A DNA stretch of 64,000 nt from Pararge aegeria. Its lineage: Eukaryota; Arthropoda; Insecta; Lepidoptera; Nymphalidae. The notes beneath the pieces are model-generated. The model was not told where the DNA came from and did not search any database. It saw nothing but the letters and a program-made list of their open reading frames with translations. The stretch lies in assembly GCF_905163445.1 (NCBI RefSeq), contig NC_053191.1:6510001-6574000 (forward strand), given 5' to 3'. This document shows, one piece after another, positions 33,742 through 45,322 of this stretch; position 1 is the stretch's first letter; every line of letters begins with the position of its first letter. A program made the position numbers and the translations under genes.

Positions 33742-35346
33742 ATGGGCAAAAAGGGATTTACTGGTTTCATCAAAGATTTCTACTATGATCCTTTTAAGTG
33801 GTAAGTACACATAACCTCAAAATAACATACAATGAAAATGCGCGACTAAATCTACTAATCGACGCTCCAGTGTATTGTTTAATAAATTCATTGTTTCAAG
33901 TAGTCCTTGAAGTGCTCACAATATATTTTTAATTTCTGCTTGTTTGACTGCCATTAGAAGTTACTTAGCAGTTGTTTTATTCAAAAACAATGACTTTTTT
34001 CTGTGTGGTAAAGAAAAAAGCTCAATGGCTTGCTGCCAACGATAATACACTTATCTGACTTAATGTAATCAGTTCCTAAAAATAAATACATACAACAAAT
34101 TTTTATGTGTTTTTGTGTTGTCAGATACTTGGAGCATTCTTTTTCACTCCTAATCATAATGAACAATAATTTCAGACAGACAGATCATCATCATCATTAA
34201 TGTTGCTCAGTTATAAAATAATAATTATATATATTATATTAAGAGTGAACATATTATATCTGACTTAAATGTAATCAATGAGAACCTTTAATACTAACTT
34301 TTGTACATTGTGTTACCTCTCTCTATATACAAACATACAGTCAGTTAAACAGATAAAAACCAAATATTTTTAGGAGCTTTGGTAAAGGGTAAATAATAAC
34401 TCACTTCCCTTGTTATAACTCTTTTAATCTGTGTGTTAGCCATGTGTTTAGGGCAGTGTACCGATTGCAACTCTTGTGTAAAATATAAAATTTTACTGTT
34501 AAAATAAACGGTTGCGGCGGGGCAACTCGCTGTATCAGCAACAGGAGTTGTGTTGTGCTATGCATGTGCTACATATGATATTAGAAAAGATAGATAAGAT
34601 TAGGTTTTTGGATGAATAGTTTCTTAACTCTTACGTTCCACTGACCAAAGTATATAAGGCAAGATGTATGTAAAAGTGCAGAGATTAAGGCATATTTGGA
34701 TACTTTGTTGTCTATTTGCAAGTGCAAAACTATCAACTAAATAAGTAAAGCTGGAATTTAAATAACTTTAAATATTGTGCTTAAGAGTATGAGATAAAGT
34801 GTTGGCAGCGTACAAAGAAAGAGTACTGCCCTGTGGAAGGAGGAGTGGAACAATAATTGGATGTATTTAAACAAAAAGATTTGAACCCACCTTGAGGTAA
34901 TATTGAGACATAAAGTAATAAATTTTATGAATAATTAAACATTTGGTAACTATAACTTGATATGCGCCGGTTATTTTATTAAATTGATTAGCATTTTAAC
35001 ATTTGACTATATTTAATTCAAGACATTGTGTTAGTGGGTGTTTTGATATATATAAATGAGACACTGATGTTGCAAAAGATATTTCATGGAGTCCCAGTTG
35101 TTATCACTAGTTTACCCTAAATGTCCCATCTCTGCTTTAATCTAGACATTATCAACTAAGCTGGAGAAAACGATGTATCGAGAAATGTAATGTGAAAACT
35201 GACTCATTGTATTTACATACAAAAGTTTATTGATCCCTGCATTATCTTTCAGGTCATTGGTGAAGAGTGTCGGATTTTTCTCAATCGGCGTATTAATCGC
35301 GAGCGAGTGCGCGGGGCTTGAAGTAATGCCCGCAGTCCCGCAGTAG
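33742..35346 (+). CDS. TOMM6: TOM6 subunit of mitochondrial outer-membrane translocase, 2 exons
   Basis: TOM6 is a small tail-anchored-like subunit that stabilises the TOM40 import pore in the mitochondrial outer membrane. Exons 33,742-33,800 and 35,253-35,346 join at AAGTG/GTAAGT and TTTCAG/G to rebuild a Trp codon, giving a 50-residue protein. It starts MGKKGFTGFIKDFYYDPFKW, has one hydrophobic segment (VGFFSIGVLIA, about 25-35) and ends LEVMPAVPQ. The layout (short soluble head, one membrane helix, Pro/Gln-rich end) follows metazoan TOM6, whose end reads similarly. The protein is too short for a firm assignment by eye, so the alternative is an unrelated single-pass microprotein. The stop lies only 61 bp before the GNS start codon. 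Confidence 0.82.
33801..35252. other. TOM6 intron
   Basis: AT-rich intron of about 1.45 kb with no recognised SINE head. It could contain a separate GNS promoter, but no motif was identified. Confidence 0.6.
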
Positions 35347-35357
35347 TAAACACAAAC

Positions 35358-35363
35358 ATTAAA
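35358..35363 (+). promoter_or_regulatory. ATTAAA between TOM6 and GNS
   Basis: The only poly(A)-like hexamer in the 61 bp between the two coding regions. It is the weaker ATTAAA variant, so it does not settle whether TOM6 ends before GNS. Confidence 0.3.
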
Positions 35364-35407
35364 TATAAATTTCACCCACAAACTAAGTTAATCGATACTC
35401 CAAAACA

Positions 35408-38400
35408 ATGCTAAATTATTTATTGTTCACCCTTTTGCTAAACCATGTGGTGTGCCAAGAGAAGAGGCCCAACTTCGTCGTTATTTTAACAGACGATCAA
35501 GATGCAGTTTTAGGTGGGATGGTTAGTAAATTAAAATGAGTAGTCTAATGTTAATAAAATGTTTGCTAAAGAGAACTGTTGTTTTATTTATAATTTTAAT
35601 TTTTCAGGACCCCATGAAGTGTGTGCGACGCTTCATCGGTAACGAAGGGACAACGTTTACCAACTCTGTAAGTTTGATTTGCAATTTGACACTGCGTTTA
35701 GGATACAGCAAATTTTTAAAAAAGCATGCCATAACAACACTTGGGGTCTGGTTGTTACAGACTTTTATTGAAATGCGACAGATTATTTCTAAATAGAATG
35801 TCTTTAAATAATTCACTAGGGAATATCTCGTAATCGTCCAATTTCGAGTTAAATATCTATATTTTGCCATTTAATGAATGATAGCATGCAAAAAATAGCA
35901 TGTAATGATAGCTATTATACTTTAAACACTGTTTTAATGTTGTTTATCTTAAAGTACGTGACGTCACCGATATGCTGTCCAAGCCGCGCCAGTTTGCTAA
36001 CCGGTCTGCACGTACACAATCACATGACGTGGAATAACAGCCTACAAGGAGGTTGCTACAGCCGCACTTGGAAGAAGCTCGAAACACGGACCTTTGCCAA
36101 TGCGTTGAAGGAGTCCGGGTATAACACGTTCTACGCGGGGAAATATTTAAATGAAGTGAGTTTGCATGAACATTTCTTCGGTGAATAATATGAGTGAGTT
36201 ACGAAAAAATTTAGATACTGCCATCATTTTTTATCGTGTTAACGTCTTATAAATCGATGAACGCGGGCTGCTTTTACTCGGTTGTAAAGCGTCTAAAACG
36301 CTCTACTGCTACAAAAAATTACCCCTCTCTCTCTCTCTCTCATAAGAAACACCCAAACCAAACATACCAACCATTCTTAACTGACCTACTTGTTTGTGTA
36401 TACACAAAGTTCGTTCTCACGAATTTGTAACCTATTTTAGTATGGTACGCACGGCGCGGGAGGTCCGGAACAAATCCCACCAGGATGGACTGAATGGCAT
36501 GGACTGGTCGGCAATTCTGTCTACTACAACTATACAATTTCCAACGACGGAGTACCAACTCACGCCACAGATTTATATCTCACAGATATCATAGTAAGTT
36601 GCAATTAGTATTTACTTATTGTTAAGCTAGCTGTTGCGATCGTTCTTGATGCGCGCTTTTACGGGTTTGCCATAGTTTGTTTCCCAGGGATAAAAAGTGG
36701 TATATGTTTCTCTCCATCCATCTAACTATCTTTAACCGAAATCAATCACTTCAATATGAAACAAAATAAATAAATATTTAAATTTAAACTTGAAGATAAT
36801 TTTTTATTTCGATTCTTATTTAATTTATTATATTATTTTTAAGTGAATATCATTTTTATAAATATATATATTTACAATTGGTGTGTGCCGTGCTTGTTTA
36901 TTTATTTGTATTTAGTTACAAGTAGTGTTGCGTAATATATATTTATTTAAATAATGAAATATATTTTATTGGTTTATTTATATATAACCTACCTATTTTC
37001 TGTTTTTGTTTTCTTCGCCATTGGTTGCGTGGAAGGAATAGCAATGAAGCGATAAGGCTGCCGAATTGTATATGTTGTTTTGTTATACTTTTCTTTTTTT
37101 ATGTACTTTTTGTGGTGTGCAATAAAAGTATATCCATTCATTCATTATTATTATTATAAAGCTACTCAAAACACAATGTGGAGATCCGTAGAACAACTAG
37201 AGTAACTGACATAGCTCAACGATTCGCGAAGCTGAAGTGGCAATTGGCGGGGCACATAGTTCGGAGGAGGGCCCAAAACCGTGGAATTTGGAACTCTACA
37301 AAAGACCTACTCGTATTTTCTTGCAGTGGAAGTCTATCGGTTGATATGATGATGATGATGATGATGACTCAAACCAGTCACGCTGTCTCCGGTCAAAATG
37401 GCGCTTTAACTCCCAATTTTTGGCTGTGTCTCAAAGTGGTCTTCTTTTGATGCAATCCTTCCAGAGAGACTTAAGCCTGAACTACATAGAGAACCAAACG
37501 GAGCTACAGCCGTTTCTGATGATGTTGGCACCGCCCGCTCCGCACCAGCCCTTCACACCAGCGCCAAGGCATGAGGGGACGTTCAGCAATGTTACTGCTG
37601 TCAGGCATCCCAACTTCAATCTGGCTGTAACGGTAAGAGAATCAAATTAACATATTTGATAAAACTTTTTTCTCAAACGTTTCAAAATATCAAAGCTTCG
37701 ATTCTCTTTTATGCTTTCTATTTTCTTTTTTTTTCTACTGCAAGTGAGCCATTGACTGCATCATCACCTGGTTTTAGGAGATAGTGCAAGATGGTAACGG
37801 GCTGACCTGTCTAGCAGTTATATTAAAACTAAACCCTAATAAATTTCATCGTACCGGAACGCTAAATCGCATAGCAGCACGTTGATGCCGGCTGGGTGTT
37901 AAATAGTCACGGCCGAAACCTCCTACTGAACCAGACCAGAGAAAATTCAGAAATTATGACCCAAATTGCCCCCTGCCGGATATCGGACCCGGGACCTCCC
38001 ACTTAAGCGGATCGAAGCTCATGGAAGGGCAATCTACCATGTTACATAACATCATAGTTAGGTGTCTATTTAACAGGCAATGTCCTGTGATTATGCCTGC
38101 TGCCAGCGCTATATTGGTTCTGCTCCGTGACATAAGTTGTTTTTTCTTCCTCTTGTCGAATGACTTGAGAAACAATTTCGATTGCCCATATTGCGTTGAT
38201 TTATTCCATCTTGCGTTCGATCTCTTTTCGTGCTACCTTTTATAACTATTTTTATGATTTTATACGGAATGGGTAAACAAGGCTTGTGTCTGTAAAATTG
38301 GATGCCTGGTGGTTACCCTCATGTGCCAAAGTCAAAGACAAATATTTCTTTATTCAGATAGGCACATAAATAAATAATAATAAAAATACTACGACAATAC

Positions 38401-41400
38401 AAAACATCGCCATCTAGCCCCAAACTAAGCGTAGCTTTTGTGTTATGCTCAGATGACTGATGAATATTTTTATGAATAACTAGCGTACCCAGCCCGCTTC
38501 GACGGGGTAGATTTTGCTTTATTTTATTTAAACAATAAACTTACATCATTCAATTTTTAATAAAGCTGTATTTGACAGTTCAACAATAGGAGTTTCAGTT
38601 TTAAGTTTACGAATGTGTTATCGCCATCATCTCACTACCGTGTAATTCTTATATACGCCATCAAAAGTGCCACCTTTGGGCCTACTTGAATAAAGATATT
38701 TTTGACTTTGACTTTAACTTTGAGTGCTCCGAACGTCACCATACTTTACAGTATTACTCGCCAGGTCAATCCGGAGATACCCTGAAAGTTTCATTAAAAT
38801 CGGTCCAGCCGTTTCGGAGCCTATACGAAACATACCCACACACTTTCTCTTTTATATATATATAAATACTTATTATATACAAATAAAAACCCAGACACTG
38901 AAAAACATTTATGTTCATCACACAAACATTTTCCAGTTGTGGAAATCGAACCCACGGTCTTGGACTCAGAAAGCAAGATCGCTGCCCATTGCGCCAGTCG
39001 GCCGTCATGTCACTTTTCACACGTACATTAAATATATGTTAGAATGATTCTGTTTTTCCGTTATTCAGGACAAGCATTGGCTTATAACAATGCCACCTTC
39101 ACCTCTGCCGGACACATTGATACCTGAATTGGATCGCGTGTACCGTTCCCGCTGGGAGAGTCTGTTAGCCGTCGACGAAATGGTTGCAGATGTCGTCGAG
39201 GCTCTGGATTCCAACTCATTGCTGTCGAACACCTACTTGATATATACGTCTGATAACGGATATCATATTGGTAGGTAAAATAGTCTCAAACTATTGTGTC
39301 GTTAAAGTTATGTGCGTTTAAATTAATTCAAATGTCACTTGTTTCAATGGTGATGGAAAACATTGTGAGGAAACCTGCATACCTGAGAGTTCTACATGAT
39401 GTTCTCAAAGGTGTGTGGAGTGCACCAATCCGCACTGTGCCAGCGTGGTGGACTACGGCCTTAACCCCTTCTATTTGTGGGAATTGACCCATGCTCTGTA
39501 CCGTTAATGGGTTGATGTGATGGTGGTGATGGTGACCAATCCTTTTACGGGCCCACTTCAAGGCATGGGTCTCCTCCCGCATACAGAGAGTTTTAGGCCC
39601 ACCACACTGGCCAAGTGTGGATTCGTGGTCTTCACACGCAACTCTCAAGCATGCCGGTTTCCTCACGATGTTTTCCTTCACGGTTAAAGCAAGTGATATT
39701 TAATTGCTTCCAACTTACATCTACAACGTAAACTTAGAGGTGCTTGCGTTATTTTCTTTTTTTTTATATTTATCAATAAGTATGAAAGCACCGAAAAAAC
39801 CGCAGAGGTTTGTCCTCGGTGCCTATCTGCAACGATTACCATAGGAGTTAATTAGAAGAGTAAAAAACCAGCTGTGGGAAAAAAATACTGTTCTAAACTA
39901 TTGTGCAATGTTCATTGAAATAAAGAAAAAATCCGCTTTACGAATGCTTCTTTTGATAAATATAAGCCCAATTTGGTATGAATCGGTTCAGCGTCTTCAG
40001 TCATGACTCAGCTTTAGTTTTAAGCTAACGAATGGGGTTATCGCCATCATCTCACTACCGTGTAATTCTCATGTACGCATCAAAAGTGCCACCTATGGGC
40101 CTACTTGAATAAAGATATTTCTGACTTTGACATTTTGAATATACTTACAGGTCAGTTCTCCCAAGTGTACGACAAGAGACAGCCATACGAATCTGATATA
40201 AAAGTACCACTAATAATGCGGGGGCCAACCATACCAAAGAATACCACAGACAACCAACCAATATTAAACATTGATTTAGCGCCAACAATAATGGCGCTAG
40301 CTGGTTTAATGCCCCCAGAAAGCATGGACGGCCGTTCTATAAAATTCGCAATGAAAAATGATTTGGAAAGTACACCAAAGAGTTCTCATCCTGTTGAACG
40401 GCTTGATGGAAATCTGGAAATGGAGAGAAATATGCTAGTGGAGTATTATGGGGAGGGCAGGGATGGTACGGTTGATGAAAACTGCCCTTGGAAGTACGAT
40501 AGCGATAATCTTGCGGTAAGTGTTCCGAGATGATCAATATGCAAAAAACCAATTTGGCGACTTTAGTGGCGTTAAAGATTTGAAAAAAAAATAATGAAAA
40601 AACGGTTTATCACAAAAGAGACAAAGCAGAATCAAAAAAAAGTACTTAATCATAACACCTAAATATGTAAAAATGTAGTGTTTTCTGACACTAAATTTTT
40701 ACATATTTACTAGTTAGAGTATATTGCCCGTTTAAACGTAGGAAACGCTTAAATCGTATGATTTGGGTGATACATAGAGAGAAAAAACGTTTCACCAACT
40801 CTAAGATAACGACGTTAGGCGGCATTTAAAGTAACAACAACTATTCGGCGATGCTTAATGATAACGAGAGTAAATTTTTACGATGCGCGCGCTAGTTAGC
40901 TATAGTCAACATTATGGTTTTTCAAGAAAAGGTTTGTCAGTGTACATTTTCAATTATTGTCAATGTCTGCGGGCTTATTCTAGTGATTTAATTGTACAAA
41001 AATCTCAAATTCCAATGTTGAGTGAAACTTGGTTGCCCGATAATGCCTAGATAATGTGTTCTAATAAAACTTTTAATGTATTAAATACCTTTTTTCTATT
41101 GTTAGTGTCGTTTTTTCTACAAACGTAGAATAGGGCGAAAGATACGTTTTTTTTTTATTATGTCCATACGATAAATGAAAAATATATGAAACAAACACTC
41201 CTTGTGGCAAAAAATCAAAAATCATAAAGTTATATTTGTGAGTGTTATATGTATGTCTGTGTGAGTGCTTACGTGTAGTAACTATGATAAAGCCTGTTTA
41301 ATAAACAGGTTTTACAATTTACCCAACAATTATACTAGAATCTAAAATAATCCATCGGCTACTGCGAAAGTTTGTTTTGGAAACCACTTATAAGATAACT

Positions 41401-42686
41401 TTTATAATAATAACTATTGAGAGTGTGCAGTTTCATAAAACTAAGGGTGGTTTTGGGAATTCATAATTTTTGAATCATCTGGAAAAGGGTAGAACTATTA
41501 TTTGTGTTGTCAATTTAATTTAGTTGAATTGTCCTCCTCCACAATGAGAAGGGGTTAAGGAGCCGTAGTCCACCACGCTGGCGCATTGCGGACTGGCGGA
41601 TTTTATACATCTTTGAGAACATTATGGAGAACTCTCAGGTATGCAGGTTTCCTCACGATGTTTTCCTTCACCGTTGAAGCAGGTGATATTTTAATTGCTC
41701 AGAACGCATTCGAACTCGCCCCCCCAAAAGTGAAGTCGAAGTCCTCTCCACTGAGTTATCACCGCTACCTTATTCTATGAAACCTACTTAAATAGTATAT
41801 GAAATTACTAGATTAAGAAAAGTAGAGTCAAGTAAAACATCATTTACTTATTTTTATTTTTCCAGCAATGTTATCCGGAATACGAGTGCAAATGTCAAGA
41901 TGCAAGGAACAATACGTTTGCGTGTTTACGGCACATCGCCAAGCGGATCAACTTCAAATATTGCAGTTTCGCTGATTCTAAGGTAAATGATTTTGTTCGA
42001 ATAAATCATAGCGTAGCAAACAATATCGGTAATAGCCTAATGGTTAAGACTCTCTTTCGAGTGGACCGAGTTCCGAAATTCGGCACGCAATTAACTATTC
42101 CAAATTATGTGCGATTTAAGCAATGAAATATCATTTGCTTTAACGGTGACCTTTAATTCCCGCAACACAGTTTGTAGATTATTTAAATAAGCTTTGTGCA
42201 CTTCATGTATCATATGTTATCATTCACTATTTATGGTACATAAATAATAAAATAGAAATAAATAAACAACTACCTATACACATATATTTTTAAGAAAATA
42301 TTGGTAAAATTTTTGATTAACTATAAACTAAACCAAAATTGAAATGTCTATAATTAGTGCTGTCTAATATCCATCCTGGAAAGAGACAGCACTAATTTTA
42401 GATATTTCAATAGAGTGTGACAAGGACAGTTCTAGTTTTAAAACCGCCAATAATTTTATTTAGAGATTTGTGTCCAACAGTTTTGACACTCGCAACTTTC
42501 TTTAATTTTCAGGATTTCTCGGAAATGTACGATCTAGCAAGCGATCCGTATGAGTTAACGAATATCATCAATCAAGTGCTGCCATCTGTGAAACACTGGT
42601 ACAAACTAATTCTCTCGCAAATGTTAACGTGCAAAGGTTACCGAAATTGTGATAATCCTTTGGAGAATCCAAAAGTTTATGGTTAA
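35408..42686 (+). CDS. GNS: N-acetylglucosamine-6-sulfatase, 9 exons
   Basis: Lysosomal sulfatase that removes 6-O-sulfate from N-acetylglucosamine in heparan and keratan sulfate (loss in humans causes MPS IIID). Exons: 35,408-35,521, 35,608-35,667, 35,955-36,155, 36,441-36,593, 37,465-37,632, 39,069-39,270, 40,151-40,515, 41,866-41,982 and 42,513-42,686; 517 residues, slightly shorter than the human protein. Signal peptide MLNYLLFTLLLNHVVC; metal-binding LTDDQD (Asp29, Asp30); formylglycine motif CCPSR (65-69) with Cys65 modified; AGKYLNE; APPAPHQPF; TSDNGYH (Asp294, Asn295); DIKVPLIMRG (Lys317). All match GNS rather than iduronate or arylsulfatases. Exon 5 starts at 37,465 after TTCCAG, which fixes phase 0 and the family alignment, although the frame is open further upstream. 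Introns 4, 5, 6 and 7 are loaded with mobile elements; splice sites are intact. Confidence 0.95.
36320..36345. repeat. CT microsatellite in GNS intron 3
   Basis: A short (CT)n run, CTCTCTCTCTCTCTC, around 36,327-36,341, about 100 bp before the exon 4 acceptor. It may strengthen the pyrimidine-rich environment. Confidence 0.6.
36594..37154. other. GNS intron 4, left part
   Basis: At 36,625-36,760 an element fragment with GCTAGCTGTTGCGATCGTTC and GGGATAAAAAGTGG matches the repeat near 25,300. The remainder is AT-rich. Confidence 0.5.
37155..37368 (+). mobile_element. RTE-type LINE 3' fragment in GNS intron 4
   Basis: Translates to VTDIAQRFAKLKWQLAGHI-like text, the C-terminal part of the RTE protein found at 13,583, and ends with a (GATGAT)n tail at 37,347-37,368. 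Same strand as GNS. Confidence 0.82.
37735..38010 (-). mobile_element. SINE-C copy in GNS intron 5
   Basis: GAACGCTAAATCGCATAGCA at 37,858, CACGGCCGAAACCTCCTACT at 37,908 and a reverse B-box block GGACCCGGGACC near 37,985. Confidence 0.65.
38366..39006 (-). mobile_element. SINE-A copy split by a nested insertion
   Basis: In GNS intron 5, reverse orientation. The SINE tail occupies 38,366-38,478. The SINE resumes at about 38,867 and ends with the tRNA-like head (GCGCCAGTCGGCCGTC) at 39,006. The interrupting 388 bp are listed separately. Confidence 0.85.
38479..38866 (-). mobile_element. Family-X element inserted in the SINE, itself carrying an insertion
   Basis: It is the reverse of the element at 4,306-4,690: starts GTACCCAGCCCGCTTCGACG and ends near GGAGCCTATACGAAACATAC followed by a TATATA tract. 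Bases of about 38,583-38,722, absent from the 4,306 copy, are a further plus-strand insertion ending in TTGACTTTGACTTTAACTTT. That inner segment has a relative at 40,013-40,135. Confidence 0.8.
39296..39533 (+). mobile_element. SINE-B copy in GNS intron 6
   Basis: Body with GTGAGGAAACCTGCATACCT, GTGTGTGGAGTGCACCAATC and a GATGTGATGGTGGTGATGG tail. It meets the next SINE-B tail to tail. Confidence 0.8.
39535..39752 (-). mobile_element. SINE-B copy in GNS intron 6, inverted
   Basis: Reverse orientation, with GGCATGGGTCTCCTCCCGCA, CCTCACGATGTTTTCCTTCA and AAGCAAGTGATATTTAATTG blocks. With its neighbour it forms a roughly 2 x 200 bp inverted repeat. Confidence 0.8.
40013..40135 (+). mobile_element. 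Short dispersed element with TTTGAC tail
   Basis: GGTTATCGCCATCATCTCAC and GGGCCTACTTGAATAAAGAT followed by CTGACTTTGAC match the inner insertion at 38,583-38,722. It ends just before the exon 7 acceptor. Confidence 0.65.
41528..41775 (-). mobile_element. SINE-B copy in GNS intron 7
   Basis: AATGAGAAGGGGTTAAGG near the left, GCAGGTTTCCTCACGATGTT at 41,643, and a head remnant with ATTCGAACTCGCCCCCC at 41,707. Confidence 0.8.
42023..42165 (+). mobile_element. SINE-B head fragment in GNS intron 8
   Basis: GGTAATAGCCTAATGGTTAA head, B-box-like GACCGAGTTCCGAAATTCGG, and body up to TTGCTTTAACGGTGACC; 3'-truncated. Confidence 0.65.
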
Positions 42687-42863
42687 TATAAGAAAATGTT
42701 ATTAGGTCTAATAGGCACGAGACGAATTTGTTGTGCGATATACGACACGACGATTTTGTACGACAAACTCGTTTCATATAAAGTAGACTACGATGCTTGT
42801 TAAATTAATAATTTTGACGATAAAGTCAATTTAACTTTTAGTAAAGAGAAATTAATTTAATGA

Positions 42864-42886
42864 AATAAACTTACGTTTGAAATAAA
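42864..42886 (+). promoter_or_regulatory. Candidate poly(A) signals of GNS
   Basis: AATAAA at 42,864 and again at 42,881, about 180-195 bp after the GNS stop codon. Confidence 0.6.
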
Positions 42887-42899
42887 ATTAAATTAAATG

Positions 42900-44508
42900 T
42901 GATAAAATATGGTTCTTGTGTTTTATTTAAAAAATCTGTCTTTATTTTAAATTAACCGTAAAAATGATCGTTGATATGGTATCCACACAAATTGCCATCT
43001 TACGTTCGAAACTCGAACGCTTTAGTCAGATGGCATTTTGTGTTGATTAAAATATTCATCAAAGAAAGGAAATCCATATTTTGTTTTGCTCTTACAATAG
43101 AAAAATGTTAAGGAAAATGATTTTGCATATATTCCATATCCTCGTATAATTGACTGCAAACAGTACTACGAGTGACGGTTTTAAAAATAATACCTAATGA
43201 ACAAATTCATGGTTTCGTGAGTATATTATTATTATTTTTATAAATAGTAGACTACTATAGAAGTGTAACTAAACCCCTTCCCGTAAAATTTTAACAAACA
43301 CGACTTTTACGATTGGTCTAACCACCAATCTAAGTAAGTACTAGGAAACAATAATAAAATAAATATTCAAAATATTAGTACATATGGGTCTAAGTTACAT
43401 ACTTCGAAAGGAAAAGTTTATACATATACAGATATCTCAATATATCAAATATCAGCTACGCGAAATCATTTACGTAATCCATAAAAACCATAACTGTATT
43501 AAAGTTAAAATGTCATTAGGCGTCAAGTTTCCAAGATTAGCTACTATCGGTTTCCGCATGGTTGTGTGTGAAGAACAGAACAGAAGAACACAGTGAAGAA
43601 CTTGCGCGATATTTTTTAGTTTTACCAAGTACCTATGGGTCTAAGTTACATACTTTGAAAGGAAAAGTTTATACTGTATAACATTTTGAAAATACTGCGG
43701 AAAATTTTTTGGTGGTTTGGTATAGTTAATAGAACATATTTCCACTAAATTTTCCATATTTTTTTACCATGTACGAGCATAATATAAGCAAATCATGGCT
43801 ACTCGTAATAGGTATAAACCGAAATAAATAATAATCAGAGATCGCAACGCGGTCGGCGCTGGCGGTGTGGAGGGGCGGAAATGCAAGACACGCGACGCCG
43901 TCGACGCTAGCGCCAGTCTCTCCCGGGAGATTGCCTAAGCGTCGACTAACGCACGTGCGTCGCAAAACAACGACACGATATCTGGATTTTCGAATTCAGA
44001 GTACTACGAAATGGTACGAGTGTATTTATTGAGTAATAAAAGCCCACCAGCTCGAATGATGTAGGAAAGTAAAAGTCTACGAGCACAAGGGACCAAGAAT
44101 CCCTAATGAGGGCACTATTACATGCCCGAGGGTCGGTTAGATCTCGACTGGCGGTTAATACATCGTAATGTGTGGCATGCATAGGTAAGTAATGTGTTAT
44201 TTAATTTATTATTTCTATATCAAGTATAAAAAGATAAAGCAGCTTTCTTCCTGCTTCGAATACCATGATTTCAGGCTAAATCTTATTCTTACGAGAAAAA
44301 CATTTAGCACATGCTACTCCTTGATAAAATATAATTCTATTGGTGAAATGATTAACATAGTTGGTTCAGTTGTCAGATATTATCGATTAAACAAACCAAT
44401 CTTTGAATATTAAAATATCTATTATTAATTATCACGCAATAAAACTGTTTTTTTTTAGTTTCATCGCCGTGTCCGATATATACCTAAATTTCAAAACTAC
44501 AATCAAGC
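42900..44508. other. Intergenic, no gene seen
   Basis: Holds a 40-bp direct repeat (43,384 and 43,635) and a GC- and CpG-rich block at about 43,838-43,990. No protein family recognised. Confidence 0.45.
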
Positions 44509-44580
44509 GGCTCGTTGGTCTAGGGGTATGATTCTCGCTTTGGGTGCGAGAGGTCCCGGGTTCAAATCCCGGACGAGCCC
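44509..44580 (+). tRNA. tRNA-Pro (anticodon TGG)
   Basis: A full cloverleaf is visible. The acceptor GGCTCGT pairs with ACGAGCC, with discriminator C at 44,580. D arm around GGTCTAGGGGTATG. The anticodon stem CTCGC/GCGAG encloses loop TTTGGGT (anticodon TGG). The T arm is CCCGG/CCGGG around TTCAAAT. There is no intron and no encoded CCA. A and B boxes are intact, and a T-rich run follows within 20 bp (TTTTATTTT), consistent with Pol III termination. Confidence 0.97.
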
Positions 44581-45322
44581 AAATGTTTTATTTTATCTTG
44601 CATGATTTTAATTAGTTTTTTTAGTTTACTTTGTACATATATCATTAATATTGTTTATCAGGTGTTAAGAAATTGAAATAAAAACAGTCACAAAATCAAA
44701 AGACACTCACAAATTCTTTATTAAACTTTGTAACAAAACATCGCATAAATATCAATATCATAAATTCAATAATAAATCACAGTATAAAATGGCAGCTTAA
44801 TTATATTCAGTTTTGGTTTCATTTTTTACCTGAAACAAATAAACTACTTTTAAATTAGTATGACATTGTTGCTGGTTTCTTTATACACCGTGTTAAGGAA
44901 GCAGCGAGGCTTTACATTTTTAATAGAAGAATTAAACTGAAAAAGGCATTTCTCTTAGTTTCCTTTAAAAAAAATGGTGCTTCATTGCGTTTGTCCACAT
45001 TACTCGGAAATTATTTAACATAATTAATTAACTCGACGTTATTTTTAGTTATCCAGTTTTTTCGATTATCGTTCGATACCATATAAATCATAGTTAACTA
45101 TCACGCGATCAAATAAGTAAACGTAGCAAGAACATCTCCCACGAGGCTCTCATGGAGTCCAACCAACGCCCTCGTTGGACAGCTAGTTACAATGCTGCTA
45201 AACAGAACTGTCACTAGATGGCGCTCTTTCGGCATATAACAAAAGAAAGTTAGAAATAACCGCGTCAAATAGAGAATTTGCTCCGAAGGAAAGATTTGAG
45301 CGTCATACTAACTTGTAGCCTT
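44581..45322 (-). other. Probable DCLRE1A 3' UTR and intergenic DNA
   Basis: On the minus strand this lies downstream of the SNM1A stop. The reverse hexamer AATAAA at 44,717-44,722 could end the transcript about 600 bp after the stop. Confidence 0.4.

Noticed and set aside
37420..37464. Upstream extension of GNS exon 5
   Set aside because: The frame is open, but the acceptor TTCCAG at 37,464 gives phase 0 and an exact alignment with the GNS family; the AG at 37,436 would break phase.
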